A stretch of DNA of 64,000 nucleotides from JADGQN01 sp035315185 (GCA_035315185.1 DATFYE010000104.1:1-64000), one strand, 5' to 3'; positions 16,653 through 25,350 are shown, counted from the first letter of the stretch. Program-made: numbers and translations. Notes: generated from the letters alone by a model not told the origin.

Positions 16653-17876
16653 ATGAACGTGCAAAGACGTCTGAAAATCTGCTCTTTCGTATTGTTGGCG
16701 ACACTGCTTGTGGCGACGTCTGTTTTCAGCCAGGCGCCAAAGCCGTCCGTTCCAGCAGGCAATCCCTTGAGAATGGGCGGTTCTTTGCCGCTGACAGGCA
16801 TTTACTCTGAGACCGCCAAGTGGATCAAAGAGGGCTACGAATTCTGGGCAGAGGATGTTAACAAAAGAGGGGGTCTCCTTGGCCGCCCTGTCAAGCTGAC
16901 CATCTATGATGATGAAAGTACGGCTGAAAAGGCTGTCACGTATTTTGAAAGGGCCATCACGGTAGATAAAGTGGATCTAGTCTTCGGCGGCTATCCCGCG
17001 ACATCTAACGTGGCGCTCATGCCCATGATGGAAAAGTATAACAGGGTCTTTGTCGGTATGGGAGGCCAATTGCCCTCCTTTGAACAGGGGTATACATACA
17101 GCTTTGCAAGCCCGCCGCTCATCAGCGATTGGACATACATCGCCTTTGCAGGCGTGTACGAAGAGCTTGTCCCAAAAGCGGAGTGGCCAAAATCGGTTGC
17201 CATCCTCAGCATGAACAATGTGATCGGCCTTTCAACGAAACCGAGCCTTGTAAAATGGCTTGAGAAGAACAACATCAAGATTGTCACTGAAGAGACATAT
17301 AATCTTCCCTTGAGTGACGCGACACCTCTGGTGAGCAAGGCCAAGGGCAGAGGAGCTGAGGTACTGATATGTCTGAGCATGTTCGACGACGGGGTGATGC
17401 TTGCCCGCGCTGCCAAGGCTATGAACTATAACCCGAAGATGATCTGGCAATTACTTGCCTCCACGATACCTGCATGGATGAAGGAGATGGGTCCGGATGG
17501 CAACAGCGTGATCGCGGAGATGTGGTGGAATGCCCGCCTTCCTTTCGCGTATAATGGTTTGATCAATGCAGGGGCCAAGGCAAAATTTAATCTTCCGGCT
17601 GCGCCTACGTACTTCGGCCTTGGTTTCTCATGGATGAAGACGCTGGAGCTGGCCGTGGCTGGTGCGGGGACCCTGGACAGCACAAAGATACGCGATTATC
17701 TCCGGGCAAATAAATTCGATCTCCCGTATGGTAAAGGGATTACATTCGATAAGAGAGGTCTGCCACCGCCCTTTGCATTTGCGGTCCAGACGACGAATGG
17801 GCAGGTGGAGCCCATCTGGCCGAAAAGTGTGGCAACGGCAAAGTTAGTCTATCCAAGGCCGGCCTGGAGCAAATAA
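16653..17876 (+). CDS. ABC-type branched-chain-amino-acid-like substrate-binding protein
   Basis: A 407-residue periplasmic protein of the LivJ/LivK (Peripla_BP_6) family. A Sec signal spans about residues 1-27 (CSFVLLATLLVATSVFSQA) with no lipobox cysteine. The binding domains start at LRMGGSLPLTGIYSETAKW and include KLTIYDDESTAEKAV and the hinge FGGYPATSN. In anaerobic aromatic degraders this family commonly binds aromatic or alicyclic acids rather than amino acids. No permease or ATPase genes adjoin it. It is the second gene of the operator-controlled arm. Confidence 0.88.
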   Translation: MNVQRRLKICSFVLLATLLVATSVFSQAPKPSVPAGNPLRMGGSLPLTGIYSETAKWIKEGYEFWAEDVNKRGGLLGRPVKLTIYDDESTAEKAVTYFERAITVDKVDLVFGGYPATSNVALMPMMEKYNRVFVGMGGQLPSFEQGYTYSFASPPLISDWTYIAFAGVYEELVPKAEWPKSVAILSMNNVIGLSTKPSLVKWLEKNNIKIVTEETYNLPLSDATPLVSKAKGRGAEVLICLSMFDDGVMLARAAKAMNYNPKMIWQLLASTIPAWMKEMGPDGNSVIAEMWWNARLPFAYNGLINAGAKAKFNLPAAPTYFGLGFSWMKTLELAVAGAGTLDSTKIRDYLRANKFDLPYGKGITFDKRGLPPPFAFAVQTTNGQVEPIWPKSVATAKLVYPRPAWSK

Positions 17877-17914
17877 AGGCTGGTTATGATTACGCCATAG
17901 AACGACGATGATTT

Positions 17915-18048
17915 GTTACGGGTTACGAGTTGCGGGGAAGAACCTGTTGCGCGTTGCGAGTTACGAGTTGCGCGTTAGAAATATCATTCTCTTCTGGTAC
18001 TGCTTTGGGCTACAAATTCCTTAACACGGAACTCGCAACCCGTAACTT
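17915..18048. repeat. inverted pair of GTTACGGGTTACGAGTTGCG word arrays
   Basis: Left arm (17915-17977) strings together GTTACGG, GTTACGA, GTTGCGG, GTTGCGC, GTTGCGA and related words. The right arm (18025-18048) has the complements (ACTCGCAACCCGTAAC). It sits between two convergent genes, and a hairpin with a spacer of about 50 bp is possible. Confidence 0.7.
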
Positions 18049-18056
18049 TCGGTGAG

Positions 18057-19664
18057 CTAGACCTTCCTATCTCTTCCCACCCAGTACTTCTCCCGCAATT
18101 CGCGCTTCAGTATCTTGCCCCCCGGGTTTTTGGGAAGGGCTTCCAGGAACTCAACTGACTTTGGTGCCTTGTACCGGGCCAACCGCTCTTTGCAATACTC
18201 TATGATCTCCTTGTCCGTTACCTTTGCCCCGGCTTTTAATACGATCGAGGCGTGCACCCTTTCAACCCAGTAGTCATCAGGTATGCCGAATACGGCTGCT
18301 TCATGCACTGCAGGGTGCTGGTAGAGGATCTCCTCGACTTCGCGCGGGTAGACATTCTCTCCGCCCGAGCAGATCATGTCCCGTTTCCTGTCGACGATGT
18401 AAATGTAACCTTGCTCATCGTAGCGCCCCATGTCACCCGTATGGACCCACCCATTCGTGATCGTTTCCTTTGTCTCCTCAGGTTTGTGCCACCACTCTTG
18501 AAGCACGGCCTTGCTGTATACGACTATCTCGCCCACCTCTCCGGGCTCAAGATCTTCCATGTTGTCATTAACGATGCGCACGTGTACGCCTATGTGCGGG
18601 AACCCGGCTGAGGTGAGTATGTGCTGTTTCTCCGGATGCTCGATTCCCATCCGGTGTTGCTTGACGGAAAGCATGGTGACGTTCGGCCCGTCCTCTGTTC
18701 CACCGTAAAACTCCAGGAATATCGGGCCCCATTTTTCCAGGCCCCGCTTCAGGAGCTCCAAGGGCATGGGCGACGCAGCGTAGAACATGCGCTTGAGCGA
18801 GCTGAGATCGTATTTATCTACGTCAGGCATTGCAAGGAATGACGCAAGGTGCGTTGCAACGATATGGATGTCGGTCGCCTTTTCATCTTGGACCGCCTGT
18901 AATGAGGCCGCCGGATCGAATGAAATCTGTGGCATGATCACGTTGCTGCCGCCTACAAAGAAATAGCCCCAAAAGTTCGATGTGCCCCCTACGTGAAAAA
19001 GAGGCATGATCTGGATGTGCTTATCGCCTTGCTCGAGGCTGAGGGCTACGGCGAATCTTCGCGTGTTGTCGATAGAGCGTTTTTGCGTGTAGAGCGCAGC
19101 GCGTGGCACGCCTGTTGTGCCGCTGGTGTAGAAAAGAAATACGGGATCATCCTCCTGCAAATCGATATTCGGCTCATCCTTCGGAAAGGTGGCGAGGAGC
19201 TCGCGGTGAGAGATCATACCGGGAACAGGCCTCTCAAAGGAGATAAAATGCTTCACCTTCGGTATGCGGGGCTTAAGCTCATGCACGAGATCGACGAGCT
19301 GCGGACCGACAAAAAGGGTATTTGTTTCGGAGTAGTTTATCAGATAGTCCAGCTCGTCCAATTGCAGTCTTGGATTGAATGGAGATGAGATATAACCGAA
19401 CTTCATCGCGGCTCCGTATACGTCCGCATAATCGAGGCAGTTCCATGAAAGCATGCCGAGGACATCGCCCTTCTTCACACCCATTGATGAAAGAGCGTGG
19501 ATCAGGCTGTTTACCCGTTCATTAACCTGCCCAAACGTGATCGACTCGGAGCCGCACTTCATGGCCATTTCATCGGAGTACAGGACCGCATTCCTGTAAA
19601 TAACGTCAGCGTATGTTCCGGTATCGTACCGTGAGAGTTCCTTAAGGACTAATCGTTTCGACAT
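18057..19664 (-). CDS. AMP-forming acyl-CoA synthetase
   Basis: Activates a carboxylic acid with ATP and CoA. The 535-residue protein has the phosphate loop YTSGTTGVPR, in which the usual Lys of the GxPK position is Arg, the GGTEDGPN and GWVHTGDMG adenylate motifs, and the C-terminal lysine in GGKILKREL. Length is normal. AGGAGG lies five bases before the ATG. It is the last gene of a minus-strand run with crotonase, SDR and a molybdenum hydroxylase, so its substrate is probably an intermediate or the starting acid of that pathway. Specificity is not predictable. Confidence 0.9.
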   Translation of the reverse strand: MSKRLVLKELSRYDTGTYADVIYRNAVLYSDEMAMKCGSESITFGQVNERVNSLIHALSSMGVKKGDVLGMLSWNCLDYADVYGAAMKFGYISSPFNPRLQLDELDYLINYSETNTLFVGPQLVDLVHELKPRIPKVKHFISFERPVPGMISHRELLATFPKDEPNIDLQEDDPVFLFYTSGTTGVPRAALYTQKRSIDNTRRFAVALSLEQGDKHIQIMPLFHVGGTSNFWGYFFVGGSNVIMPQISFDPAASLQAVQDEKATDIHIVATHLASFLAMPDVDKYDLSSLKRMFYAASPMPLELLKRGLEKWGPIFLEFYGGTEDGPNVTMLSVKQHRMGIEHPEKQHILTSAGFPHIGVHVRIVNDNMEDLEPGEVGEIVVYSKAVLQEWWHKPEETKETITNGWVHTGDMGRYDEQGYIYIVDRKRDMICSGGENVYPREVEEILYQHPAVHEAAVFGIPDDYWVERVHASIVLKAGAKVTDKEIIEYCKERLARYKAPKSVEFLEALPKNPGGKILKRELREKYWVGRDRKV

Positions 19665-19690
19665 GATGCCTCCTATACTGGTGGGCTCCA

Positions 19691-19786
19691 GTTACGGGTT
19701 ACGAGTTGCGACGCCTGCGGCGTTGTTACGGGTTAAAGGAATCCGGGCTGTATTAACTTGGAACTCGAAACACGTAACTCGCAACA
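19691..19786. repeat. inverted pair of GTTACGGGTTACGAG word arrays
   Basis: Left arm 19691-19736 (GTTACGG, GTTACGA, GTTGCGA, GTTACGG) and right arm 19761-19786 (AACTCGAAACACGTAACTCG). These are the same words as at 17915-18048, 1.7 kb away, here between two genes of the same strand. Confidence 0.7.
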
Positions 19787-19794
19787 GTAGTGCG

Positions 19795-20568
19795 CTATTT
19801 TCCTTTCCACTGGGGTTTTCTTTTCTCCGCAAACGCTGCGAAGCCTTCTTCGCAATCTTTCGTCCCTAGGATGTACGTCTGGATATCATCCTCGATCTTG
19901 AGCGCCTCGTCCAGGCTCACATCCATGCCTCTCTGCAGGAGCTCTTTGGCGCACCTGACAGCGAGTGGGGCTGCTTCACAGATCGTCTCGGCCATCTTTT
20001 TGGCTTCGACCATGAGTTCTCCCAAGGGGACCACTCTGTTGACGAGGCCTATCCGGTGGGCTTCCTGGGCGCTTATGGTTTTTCCGGTGAAGAGCATCTC
20101 CGCGGCCAACCGCCGTGGAATGGTGCGCGGCAGCCTCGCAGTGGCACCACCTCCCGGACAGATGCCGACCCTGACCTCGGGCAGGCCGAAGCTCGCGTTT
20201 TCTGCAGCGATCATAATATCGCACGCGAGCGACATTTCGAGACCGCCACCTATAGTGAGACCGTTACACGCGGCGATCATCGGCTTCCACAGATCCATGC
20301 CGCGCATGATGGCAGTAGGTCTCTGCCATTTCTTGTCGGGAGTCCTCCTGATCATGGGAAGAAAATCCTTTATATCGACACCGGCGCTGAAGACCTTCTC
20401 CCCTGTCCCGGTCAGGATGCCCACCCACAGGTTGTCGTCGTCGCGAAACTCCTTGAGGAACTCCGTGAACTGCCGCATAGCCTCAAGGTTGAGCACGTTC
20501 ATCTTTTCCGGCCGGTTGATAGTGAAAATGGCAATCCTGCCCTCTTGCGTGTACTCGATCGCTGCCAT
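19795..20568 (-). CDS. enoyl-CoA hydratase/isomerase family protein
   Basis: A 257-residue crotonase. FSAGVDIKDF and GGGLEMSLACD form the oxyanion hole region, and both general acid/base glutamates are present, in GLEMSLACD and in ASFGLPEVRVG. It could hydrate an unsaturated acyl-CoA or open or cleave a ring product. AAGGGGG precedes the ATG. The stop of the upstream SDR gene is 9 bp away, so the two are in one transcript. Hydratase versus ring hydrolase cannot be decided by motif alone. Confidence 0.9.
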   Translation of the reverse strand: MAAIEYTQEGRIAIFTINRPEKMNVLNLEAMRQFTEFLKEFRDDDNLWVGILTGTGEKVFSAGVDIKDFLPMIRRTPDKKWQRPTAIMRGMDLWKPMIAACNGLTIGGGLEMSLACDIMIAAENASFGLPEVRVGICPGGGATARLPRTIPRRLAAEMLFTGKTISAQEAHRIGLVNRVVPLGELMVEAKKMAETICEAAPLAVRCAKELLQRGMDVSLDEALKIEDDIQTYILGTKDCEEGFAAFAEKRKPQWKGK

Positions 20569-20577
20569 AGTGCCCCC

Positions 20578-21375
20578 TTAAAAAATTATGTGCAAGCCGC
20601 AATGAATAGGGATGGTCTGCCCTGTGACAGAGCGTGCCTCGTCGGATGCCAGAAACACGGCCATCGCGGCCACGTCGGTCTCTTCAGTTATCCGTCCAAG
20701 GGAAGAGTTCTCAGTGATTTTGCTCATAAGCTCTTCAAAAGGTATGCCCATTGCTTGAGCCCTGCCTTTGATGACGCTGATGATCCGTTCACCCTTGACC
20801 GCTGCAGGACTGATAGCATTCACCCGGATCCCGTATTTTCCGACTTCAACGGATACGCTTTCGGTGAGGCCGATAATGCCCATCTTGGAGCAGCAATATG
20901 GAGTCCTCATGGGGTATCCTGACCTGCCGTCTCCGGCGCGACCGCCTTCCGCCGCGATATTGATGATGGCACCGCTCTTGCGCTGTATCATGTATTTGAG
21001 GACATGCTTGGTGCAGAGCATACTTCCGGTCAGATCAATCTGGAGAACCTCCATCCAGTCCTCCAGCTTGAGGTCTACGACCGGACACGTGACACCGCCG
21101 ATGCCGCTGTTGTTGACCAGTATGTCAACTTTTCCGAATTCCTTGACAGTACCGGCTACCATCCGTTCTATCTGCGACTCAATCGTGACGTCTGTCTGGA
21201 TCGCCTTCGCCTTACCACCCTTAGAGGCGATCTCTGCGACAGTTTTCTCAAGATTCCCCAGATTACGTGCCGCCACAACCACGCCGGCACCATCCGCAGC
21301 GAAGGCGAGAGCTATGGCCTTGCCTATCCCTTGTCCACCACCGGTCACAATCGCTACCTTGTCTTCGAGTCTCAT
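20578..21375 (-). CDS. short-chain dehydrogenase/reductase
   Basis: A 265-residue NAD(P)-dependent oxidoreductase of the classical SDR type. TGGGQGIGKA is the nucleotide motif, NNSG the stabilising motif (residues 88-91), and YCCSK the catalytic Tyr/Lys. The usual Ser before them is replaced in register by a stretch rich in Gly (AAEGGRAGDGRSG), with a Ser a few residues off the classical spacing. Expected reaction is oxidation of a hydroxyacyl-CoA or cyclic alcohol made by the neighbouring crotonase. GGGAGGA lies before the ATG. Confidence 0.9.
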   Translation of the reverse strand: MRLEDKVAIVTGGGQGIGKAIALAFAADGAGVVVAARNLGNLEKTVAEIASKGGKAKAIQTDVTIESQIERMVAGTVKEFGKVDILVNNSGIGGVTCPVVDLKLEDWMEVLQIDLTGSMLCTKHVLKYMIQRKSGAIINIAAEGGRAGDGRSGYPMRTPYCCSKMGIIGLTESVSVEVGKYGIRVNAISPAAVKGERIISVIKGRAQAMGIPFEELMSKITENSSLGRITEETDVAAMAVFLASDEARSVTGQTIPIHCGLHIIF

Positions 21376-21393
21376 GTCTTCCTCCCGTATCTA

Positions 21394-21557
21394 AGGGTCA
21401 AGGGGCATGGGTCATGGGTCACGGATCACGAAATAACCAGAAGAAGCCCGTCAGATTTATTTGCTGGTGACTCGTCTATAGTCGTAACACAAACAAGCGC
21501 AAGATGGAACTGAGACGGTTCGGGTCGGCTTACCCGTGACCCATGCCCCTTGACCCT
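21394..21557. repeat. inverted pair of GGGTCA/GGGGCATGGGTCA arrays
   Basis: The left arm (21394-21430) reads GGGTCAAGGGGCATGGGTCA and onward; the right arm (21532-21557) is its complement (ACCCGTGACCCATGCCCCTT). The arms lie about 100 bp apart and can pair almost perfectly over about 25 bp. The words match the direct array at 10995-11046. They sit between the SDR gene and the upstream large-subunit gene of the same strand. Confidence 0.75.
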
Positions 21558-21558
21558 A

Positions 21559-23871
21559 TTATTTCTTCATCCACTTTCCCGCTTCTTTGAGGGCCTTCAC
21601 GATCTTCTCCGGCGTAACAGGCTGCTCCTTGAACCAGATGCCTGTGGCATCGTGAATGGCGCTGATGACCGATGGCGGCGCGCTGACGTGTGAGCCCTCG
21701 GAAGCCTCTTTTGCACCATACGGTCCGTCAGGGTCATCGGTGATGATGTCGATGATTCGTATGTCCGGTACGTCCATAGAACGAGGCATCTTATAGTCGA
21801 GGAACGTCGGGTTGAGCGTTTCACCACGCTTCATGACGAACTCTTCATAGATTGCCTGTCCGAGCCCTTGGACAGCCCCGCCCTCATTCTGCGTCTCTGC
21901 GCCTATGGGGTTTAAGGGCCTCCCGCAGTCGTGGGCGATCAGGAAGTCGGTCACGGTTGTGTGGCCCGTCTCCAAATCTATCCCGAGCCTCGTAGCCTGA
22001 GCAGTGAAGCTGTAGGAAGTACCACTGTTTCCAGAACCGGTCTTGAAATCAAGAGGCTCGAGCCCGTAGCTTGAATATCCCTTTCCCAGGATCACCGCGC
22101 CGGATCCCGAGTAGCAGGCTAGCTTGGCGAGATTCTCAAAGGTCATGGTTTTGTCCGGGTTGGACTTGAGAGACACCACCGAGTTCCGTATCTGAATATC
22201 CTCCGGTTTTATGCTCCAGGTTTTTGCCGCAGCTTCGAGCAGCTGCTTTTTCACTTCGGCCGCAGCTATCTGCGTGGCCTGGCCAGCTAAAAGAGTTACA
22301 CGGCTGCCGTAGCTGCCCGGATCGCACGGCGTGTACGCCGTGTCAACCCGTTTGATCACGACATCATCCAGCTTCACACCCAACTCCTCCGCGGCTATCA
22401 TACAGAGTACCGTGTCGGAGCCCTGGCCGCAGTCTGTAGCCCCTGTCAAAAGATTTACACTGCCATCTTCGCACAGCCTTATGACCGCCCCGCAGGCTTG
22501 GTGCCCGAGCTGGCGCGCCCCGCCCGAATAAGCGGTACCCGATATGCCCACCCCGAAGGACGTGGAGCCGACCTTCTTCGGTGTATGTTCTCTCTGGGCC
22601 CAGATGGGATCCTCCTTTATGGCGGTGAGCGCCTCCTTCATGCCGCAGGTTTTCAGCGTAACGTCATTGACCGTCCTGTACACCGTTCCCGGCTTCGGGT
22701 TATCGATGGCGTTGCGCAGTCTCATCTCAATGAAGTCTATACCCAATTCCTCGGCGATCATCTCCATCTGGAGATCATGCGCAAACCTGGTATGGGTGAT
22801 ACCGTGGCCCCGCATTGCGGCGCACACAGGGTTATTCGTAAACACCCTATAACCGTCGTACTTGAAGTTTTCAAGCTTATACGGGATCGGTATGGAAGAA
22901 CCGGCCAGATACATGGACAGGGGGCCGATCGCGGTGTATGCGCCGCCTTCGGCAATCACCTTGGCCTGGACCGCGGTGAGGAGGCCATCTTTCGTGGCCC
23001 CCATCTTGCTGTATGTGATCATGGAGTGGCGCCGCTTGGATGTGGAAAGCTCCTCCTCCTGCGAATAGACGAACTTTACGGGCTTGCCGGTCTTCTTGGA
23101 GGCCATTACCGCGCAGAAATCGCCGGCGACAGAGTCGTTCTTCGTGCCGCCAAACGCGCCGCCGATAAAAGGCTGGACCACCCGTACCTTCGAGAGTGGC
23201 AGGCGGAAGCAGGCAGCGAGATGACGGTAGTGGAAATAGGGGCTCTGCTTGGCAGGCCAGACGGTAATGGAGCCGCTTGGATCGTAATAAGCGAGTGACG
23301 CAGGCGGTTCAAGGTAGCCCTTTGTCACGCGTCCGGTCTTAAACCGGTCCTCGCGCACGATGTACGATTCAGCGAAGGCTTTTCCCACGTCACCATAATT
23401 CCAGTGGTATTCAACGCTCACGTTGTTAGGCCTGTAATCATGAATCACAGGCGCCCCAACCTTCATCGCTTCTTCGGGATCGAAGACACCGGGAAGCTCT
23501 TCGTAATCGACCTTGATGAGCTCCGTTGCCTCTTCCGCGATCTCCTCGTCAATCGCCGCAACGCCGGCAACAGCCTCGTGCAGATACCTTACCTTGCCCA
23601 TGGCGAGCGGCGGCTCATCCCGCGTTGTGGCCATGAATCCCCACGTCCATCCACCGAAGTCTCTCGCAGTGATGACAGCTCTGACGCCTGGCAGTCTTTC
23701 GGCCTTACTCGTGTCGATATTTAGAATCTTTGCGTGTACAACAGGACTGCGCAGCACTTTGCACCAGAGCATGTCGGGTAATGAATAATCGGCGGCGTAC
23801 TTGGCAGCTCCTGTAACTTTCTCTCGTGCGTCGACCCTGGGTACCCTCTGCCCAATGACTGCGTAATCCAT
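21559..23871 (-). CDS. molybdenum hydroxylase large subunit (xanthine dehydrogenase family)
   Basis: The 770-residue molybdopterin-cytosine-dinucleotide-type subunit, with the N-terminal GxRVPRVDAREKVTGAAKYAAD pattern, GGAFGGTKNDSVAGDF and AMRGHGITHTRFAHD around the cofactor. KEASEGSHVSAPPSV is in the position of the catalytic Glu motif (normally KGVGEPP), with Glu retained but the surrounding sequence atypical. With the two upstream genes it forms a complete L-M-S enzyme that would hydroxylate or dehydroxylate a ring carbon. There is no Tat signal, so it is cytoplasmic. The start follows GAGGGGGT and is 2 bp after the small-subunit stop. Confidence 0.9.
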   Translation of the reverse strand: MDYAVIGQRVPRVDAREKVTGAAKYAADYSLPDMLWCKVLRSPVVHAKILNIDTSKAERLPGVRAVITARDFGGWTWGFMATTRDEPPLAMGKVRYLHEAVAGVAAIDEEIAEEATELIKVDYEELPGVFDPEEAMKVGAPVIHDYRPNNVSVEYHWNYGDVGKAFAESYIVREDRFKTGRVTKGYLEPPASLAYYDPSGSITVWPAKQSPYFHYRHLAACFRLPLSKVRVVQPFIGGAFGGTKNDSVAGDFCAVMASKKTGKPVKFVYSQEEELSTSKRRHSMITYSKMGATKDGLLTAVQAKVIAEGGAYTAIGPLSMYLAGSSIPIPYKLENFKYDGYRVFTNNPVCAAMRGHGITHTRFAHDLQMEMIAEELGIDFIEMRLRNAIDNPKPGTVYRTVNDVTLKTCGMKEALTAIKEDPIWAQREHTPKKVGSTSFGVGISGTAYSGGARQLGHQACGAVIRLCEDGSVNLLTGATDCGQGSDTVLCMIAAEELGVKLDDVVIKRVDTAYTPCDPGSYGSRVTLLAGQATQIAAAEVKKQLLEAAAKTWSIKPEDIQIRNSVVSLKSNPDKTMTFENLAKLACYSGSGAVILGKGYSSYGLEPLDFKTGSGNSGTSYSFTAQATRLGIDLETGHTTVTDFLIAHDCGRPLNPIGAETQNEGGAVQGLGQAIYEEFVMKRGETLNPTFLDYKMPRSMDVPDIRIIDIITDDPDGPYGAKEASEGSHVSAPPSVISAIHDATGIWFKEQPVTPEKIVKALKEAGKWMKK

Positions 23872-23873
23872 GC

Positions 23874-24341
23874 TTACCCCCTCGATTTCCGGGAAGCTTC
23901 CCTGACTGACTCAAATATCTTGGTATAGCCTGTACAACGGCAGAAGTTTCCTTCCAGCCCCTTGCGTATCTCCTGATCCGAGGGTTCGGGATTATCTGCG
24001 AGGAGGGCCTTGGTGGACATAATCATACCCGGCGTGCAGAAGCCGCACTGAAGTCCACCGATTTCGTAAAAGGCCTGTTGGATCGGATCAAGCTTGTCAC
24101 CGTTCGCAAGCCCCTCTATGGTGGTAATCTCCTTGCCGTCAGCTTCGGGGGCAAGCACCAGACAAGCGTTGACACTCTTTCCATTCATGATAACGGTGCA
24201 GGCACCGCATTCGCCCACCCCGCAGCCTTCTTTTGTACCGGTGAGCCCCAGACCCTCCCTAATGACTTCAAGGAGCGTGGCGTGAGGCCTGACGGAAAGC
24301 TCGTAAGGCTTTCCATTAACCGTGATCCGTATCTCTTTCAT
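23874..24341 (-). CDS. (2Fe-2S) small subunit of the molybdenum hydroxylase
   Basis: A 155-residue protein with two [2Fe-2S] clusters: the plant-type N-terminal set in CGVGECGACTVIMNG and the C-terminal set in CGFCTPGMIM plus FCRCTGY. It passes electrons between the molybdenum centre and the FAD subunit. It overlaps the FAD-subunit gene by 4 bp and precedes the large-subunit gene by 2 bp. Length and cysteine pattern are fully typical. Confidence 0.95.
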   Translation of the reverse strand: MKEIRITVNGKPYELSVRPHATLLEVIREGLGLTGTKEGCGVGECGACTVIMNGKSVNACLVLAPEADGKEITTIEGLANGDKLDPIQQAFYEIGGLQCGFCTPGMIMSTKALLADNPEPSDQEIRKGLEGNFCRCTGYTKIFESVREASRKSRG

Positions 24342-25225
24342 AAGGCCTCTTCTTTAATCTGGGTCAGTGCCCTTTTGGTAAGTACATAGACCATGTCGCA
24401 ACGATACTCCCTGGCTGCCCTATGGTCGTCTATAGGTCTACATTCGCTTGAGGCTGCACCGGCTGCCTCCGCAATCGACTCGTCTGTCAGTTTTTTCCCG
24501 AGCAAGGCTGATTCAGCCCTCGCCTCCCGGATCGGGGTGGGCGCCACTGCGCCGAGGGCGATGCGGACGTCCTTGCAGGTTTCACCCTCTCGCACAACGA
24601 AGGCGGCCACGCCGACCACGGCAAGATCCATCGACTTCCGTGGGGAGAGCTTCAGGTAAACCCCGTGAGACTTGGGAGGCGGCACAGGAATGCGGATTTC
24701 TGTGATAAGTTCGTCATTCGCAAGCACCGTCTGGCGTGGCCCCGTAAAGAACTGCGTGATAGGAACAAGCCGTTCCCCTTTTTGATTCTGCAGCCTCAAT
24801 ATGGCTTCCATAGCCAGGAGCGTTGGAGCGGAGTCTGCGGATGGAACTGCACTGCAGATATTGCCTGTTATGGTGGCGCGATTACGTACCTGCGGGGAAG
24901 CCATCGTTGTGAGCGCATTTGCCAGCATAGGGTAATACTGTCGAACGAGGGGAGAGCGCTCTACGGCGGTGACGGTCGCTGTAGCACCGATGCTCAGCCC
25001 CTTTGTCGCGTCGTAGGTGATCGCATCGAGTCCGGGGATGGCTTTCAGGTCAACGACAACGCGAAGCGCGGCCATTTCTCTGCCCTTGATTTGCGGGATA
25101 AGATCCGTTCCGCCCGCAAGAGGCTTCGCATCTCCTTTGTAGCTGCCGAGCATGGAGAGCGCCTCGTCGAGGGATGCTGGCTGCAGGTAGTCGAATCGCG
25201 TTAATCGCCGATAGAAAGTTGTCAT
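24338..25225 (-). CDS. FAD-binding medium subunit of the molybdenum hydroxylase
   Basis: A 295-residue CoxM/HcrB-type flavoprotein. LAGGTDLIPQIKGR is the first FAD-binding loop and TITGNICSAVPSADS the second. It lacks the extra [4Fe-4S] loop insertion of about 40 residues that marks 4-hydroxybenzoyl-CoA reductase beta subunits, so an oxidative hydroxylase is more likely than reductive dehydroxylation. It is the first gene of the six-gene minus-strand operon (FAD, FeS, Mo, SDR, crotonase, ligase) and sits directly behind the TACCGGCCGGTA operator. Confidence 0.9.
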   Translation of the reverse strand: MTTFYRRLTRFDYLQPASLDEALSMLGSYKGDAKPLAGGTDLIPQIKGREMAALRVVVDLKAIPGLDAITYDATKGLSIGATATVTAVERSPLVRQYYPMLANALTTMASPQVRNRATITGNICSAVPSADSAPTLLAMEAILRLQNQKGERLVPITQFFTGPRQTVLANDELITEIRIPVPPPKSHGVYLKLSPRKSMDLAVVGVAAFVVREGETCKDVRIALGAVAPTPIREARAESALLGKKLTDESIAEAAGAASSECRPIDDHRAAREYRCDMVYVLTKRALTQIKEEAL

Positions 25226-25281
25226 GGTATATACCTCATATTAAGGATTTAAAAAGGTAAGTCGCTTACTCTAGCAACCTA

Positions 25282-25323
25282 TACCGGCCGGTACATATAA
25301 GCACCCCGGTCAGTGAAAGTCAA
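25282..25323 (-). promoter_or_regulatory. promoter and palindromic operator for the molybdenum hydroxylase operon
   Basis: On the minus strand TTGACT (25318-25323), a 17 bp spacer and TTATAT (25295-25300). A perfect palindrome TACCGGCCGGTA (25282-25293) lies directly downstream, over the expected transcription start. TetR-family repressors often bind sites of the TACCG...CGGTA type; the regulator itself is not in the window. Confidence 0.75.
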
Positions 25324-25350
25324 GGGTTTTTTCGGTGTTTTTATAACGTG

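Noticed and set aside
17915..18048. Possible CRISPR array
   Set aside because: Repeat words are 7-9 bases, degenerate and without spacers, the arms are inverted, and no cas gene is present.
19795..21375. 4-hydroxybenzoyl-CoA reductase pathway
   Set aside because: The FAD subunit lacks the extra [4Fe-4S] insertion and no 4-hydroxybenzoate-CoA ligase signature could be shown; the general family calls are kept.
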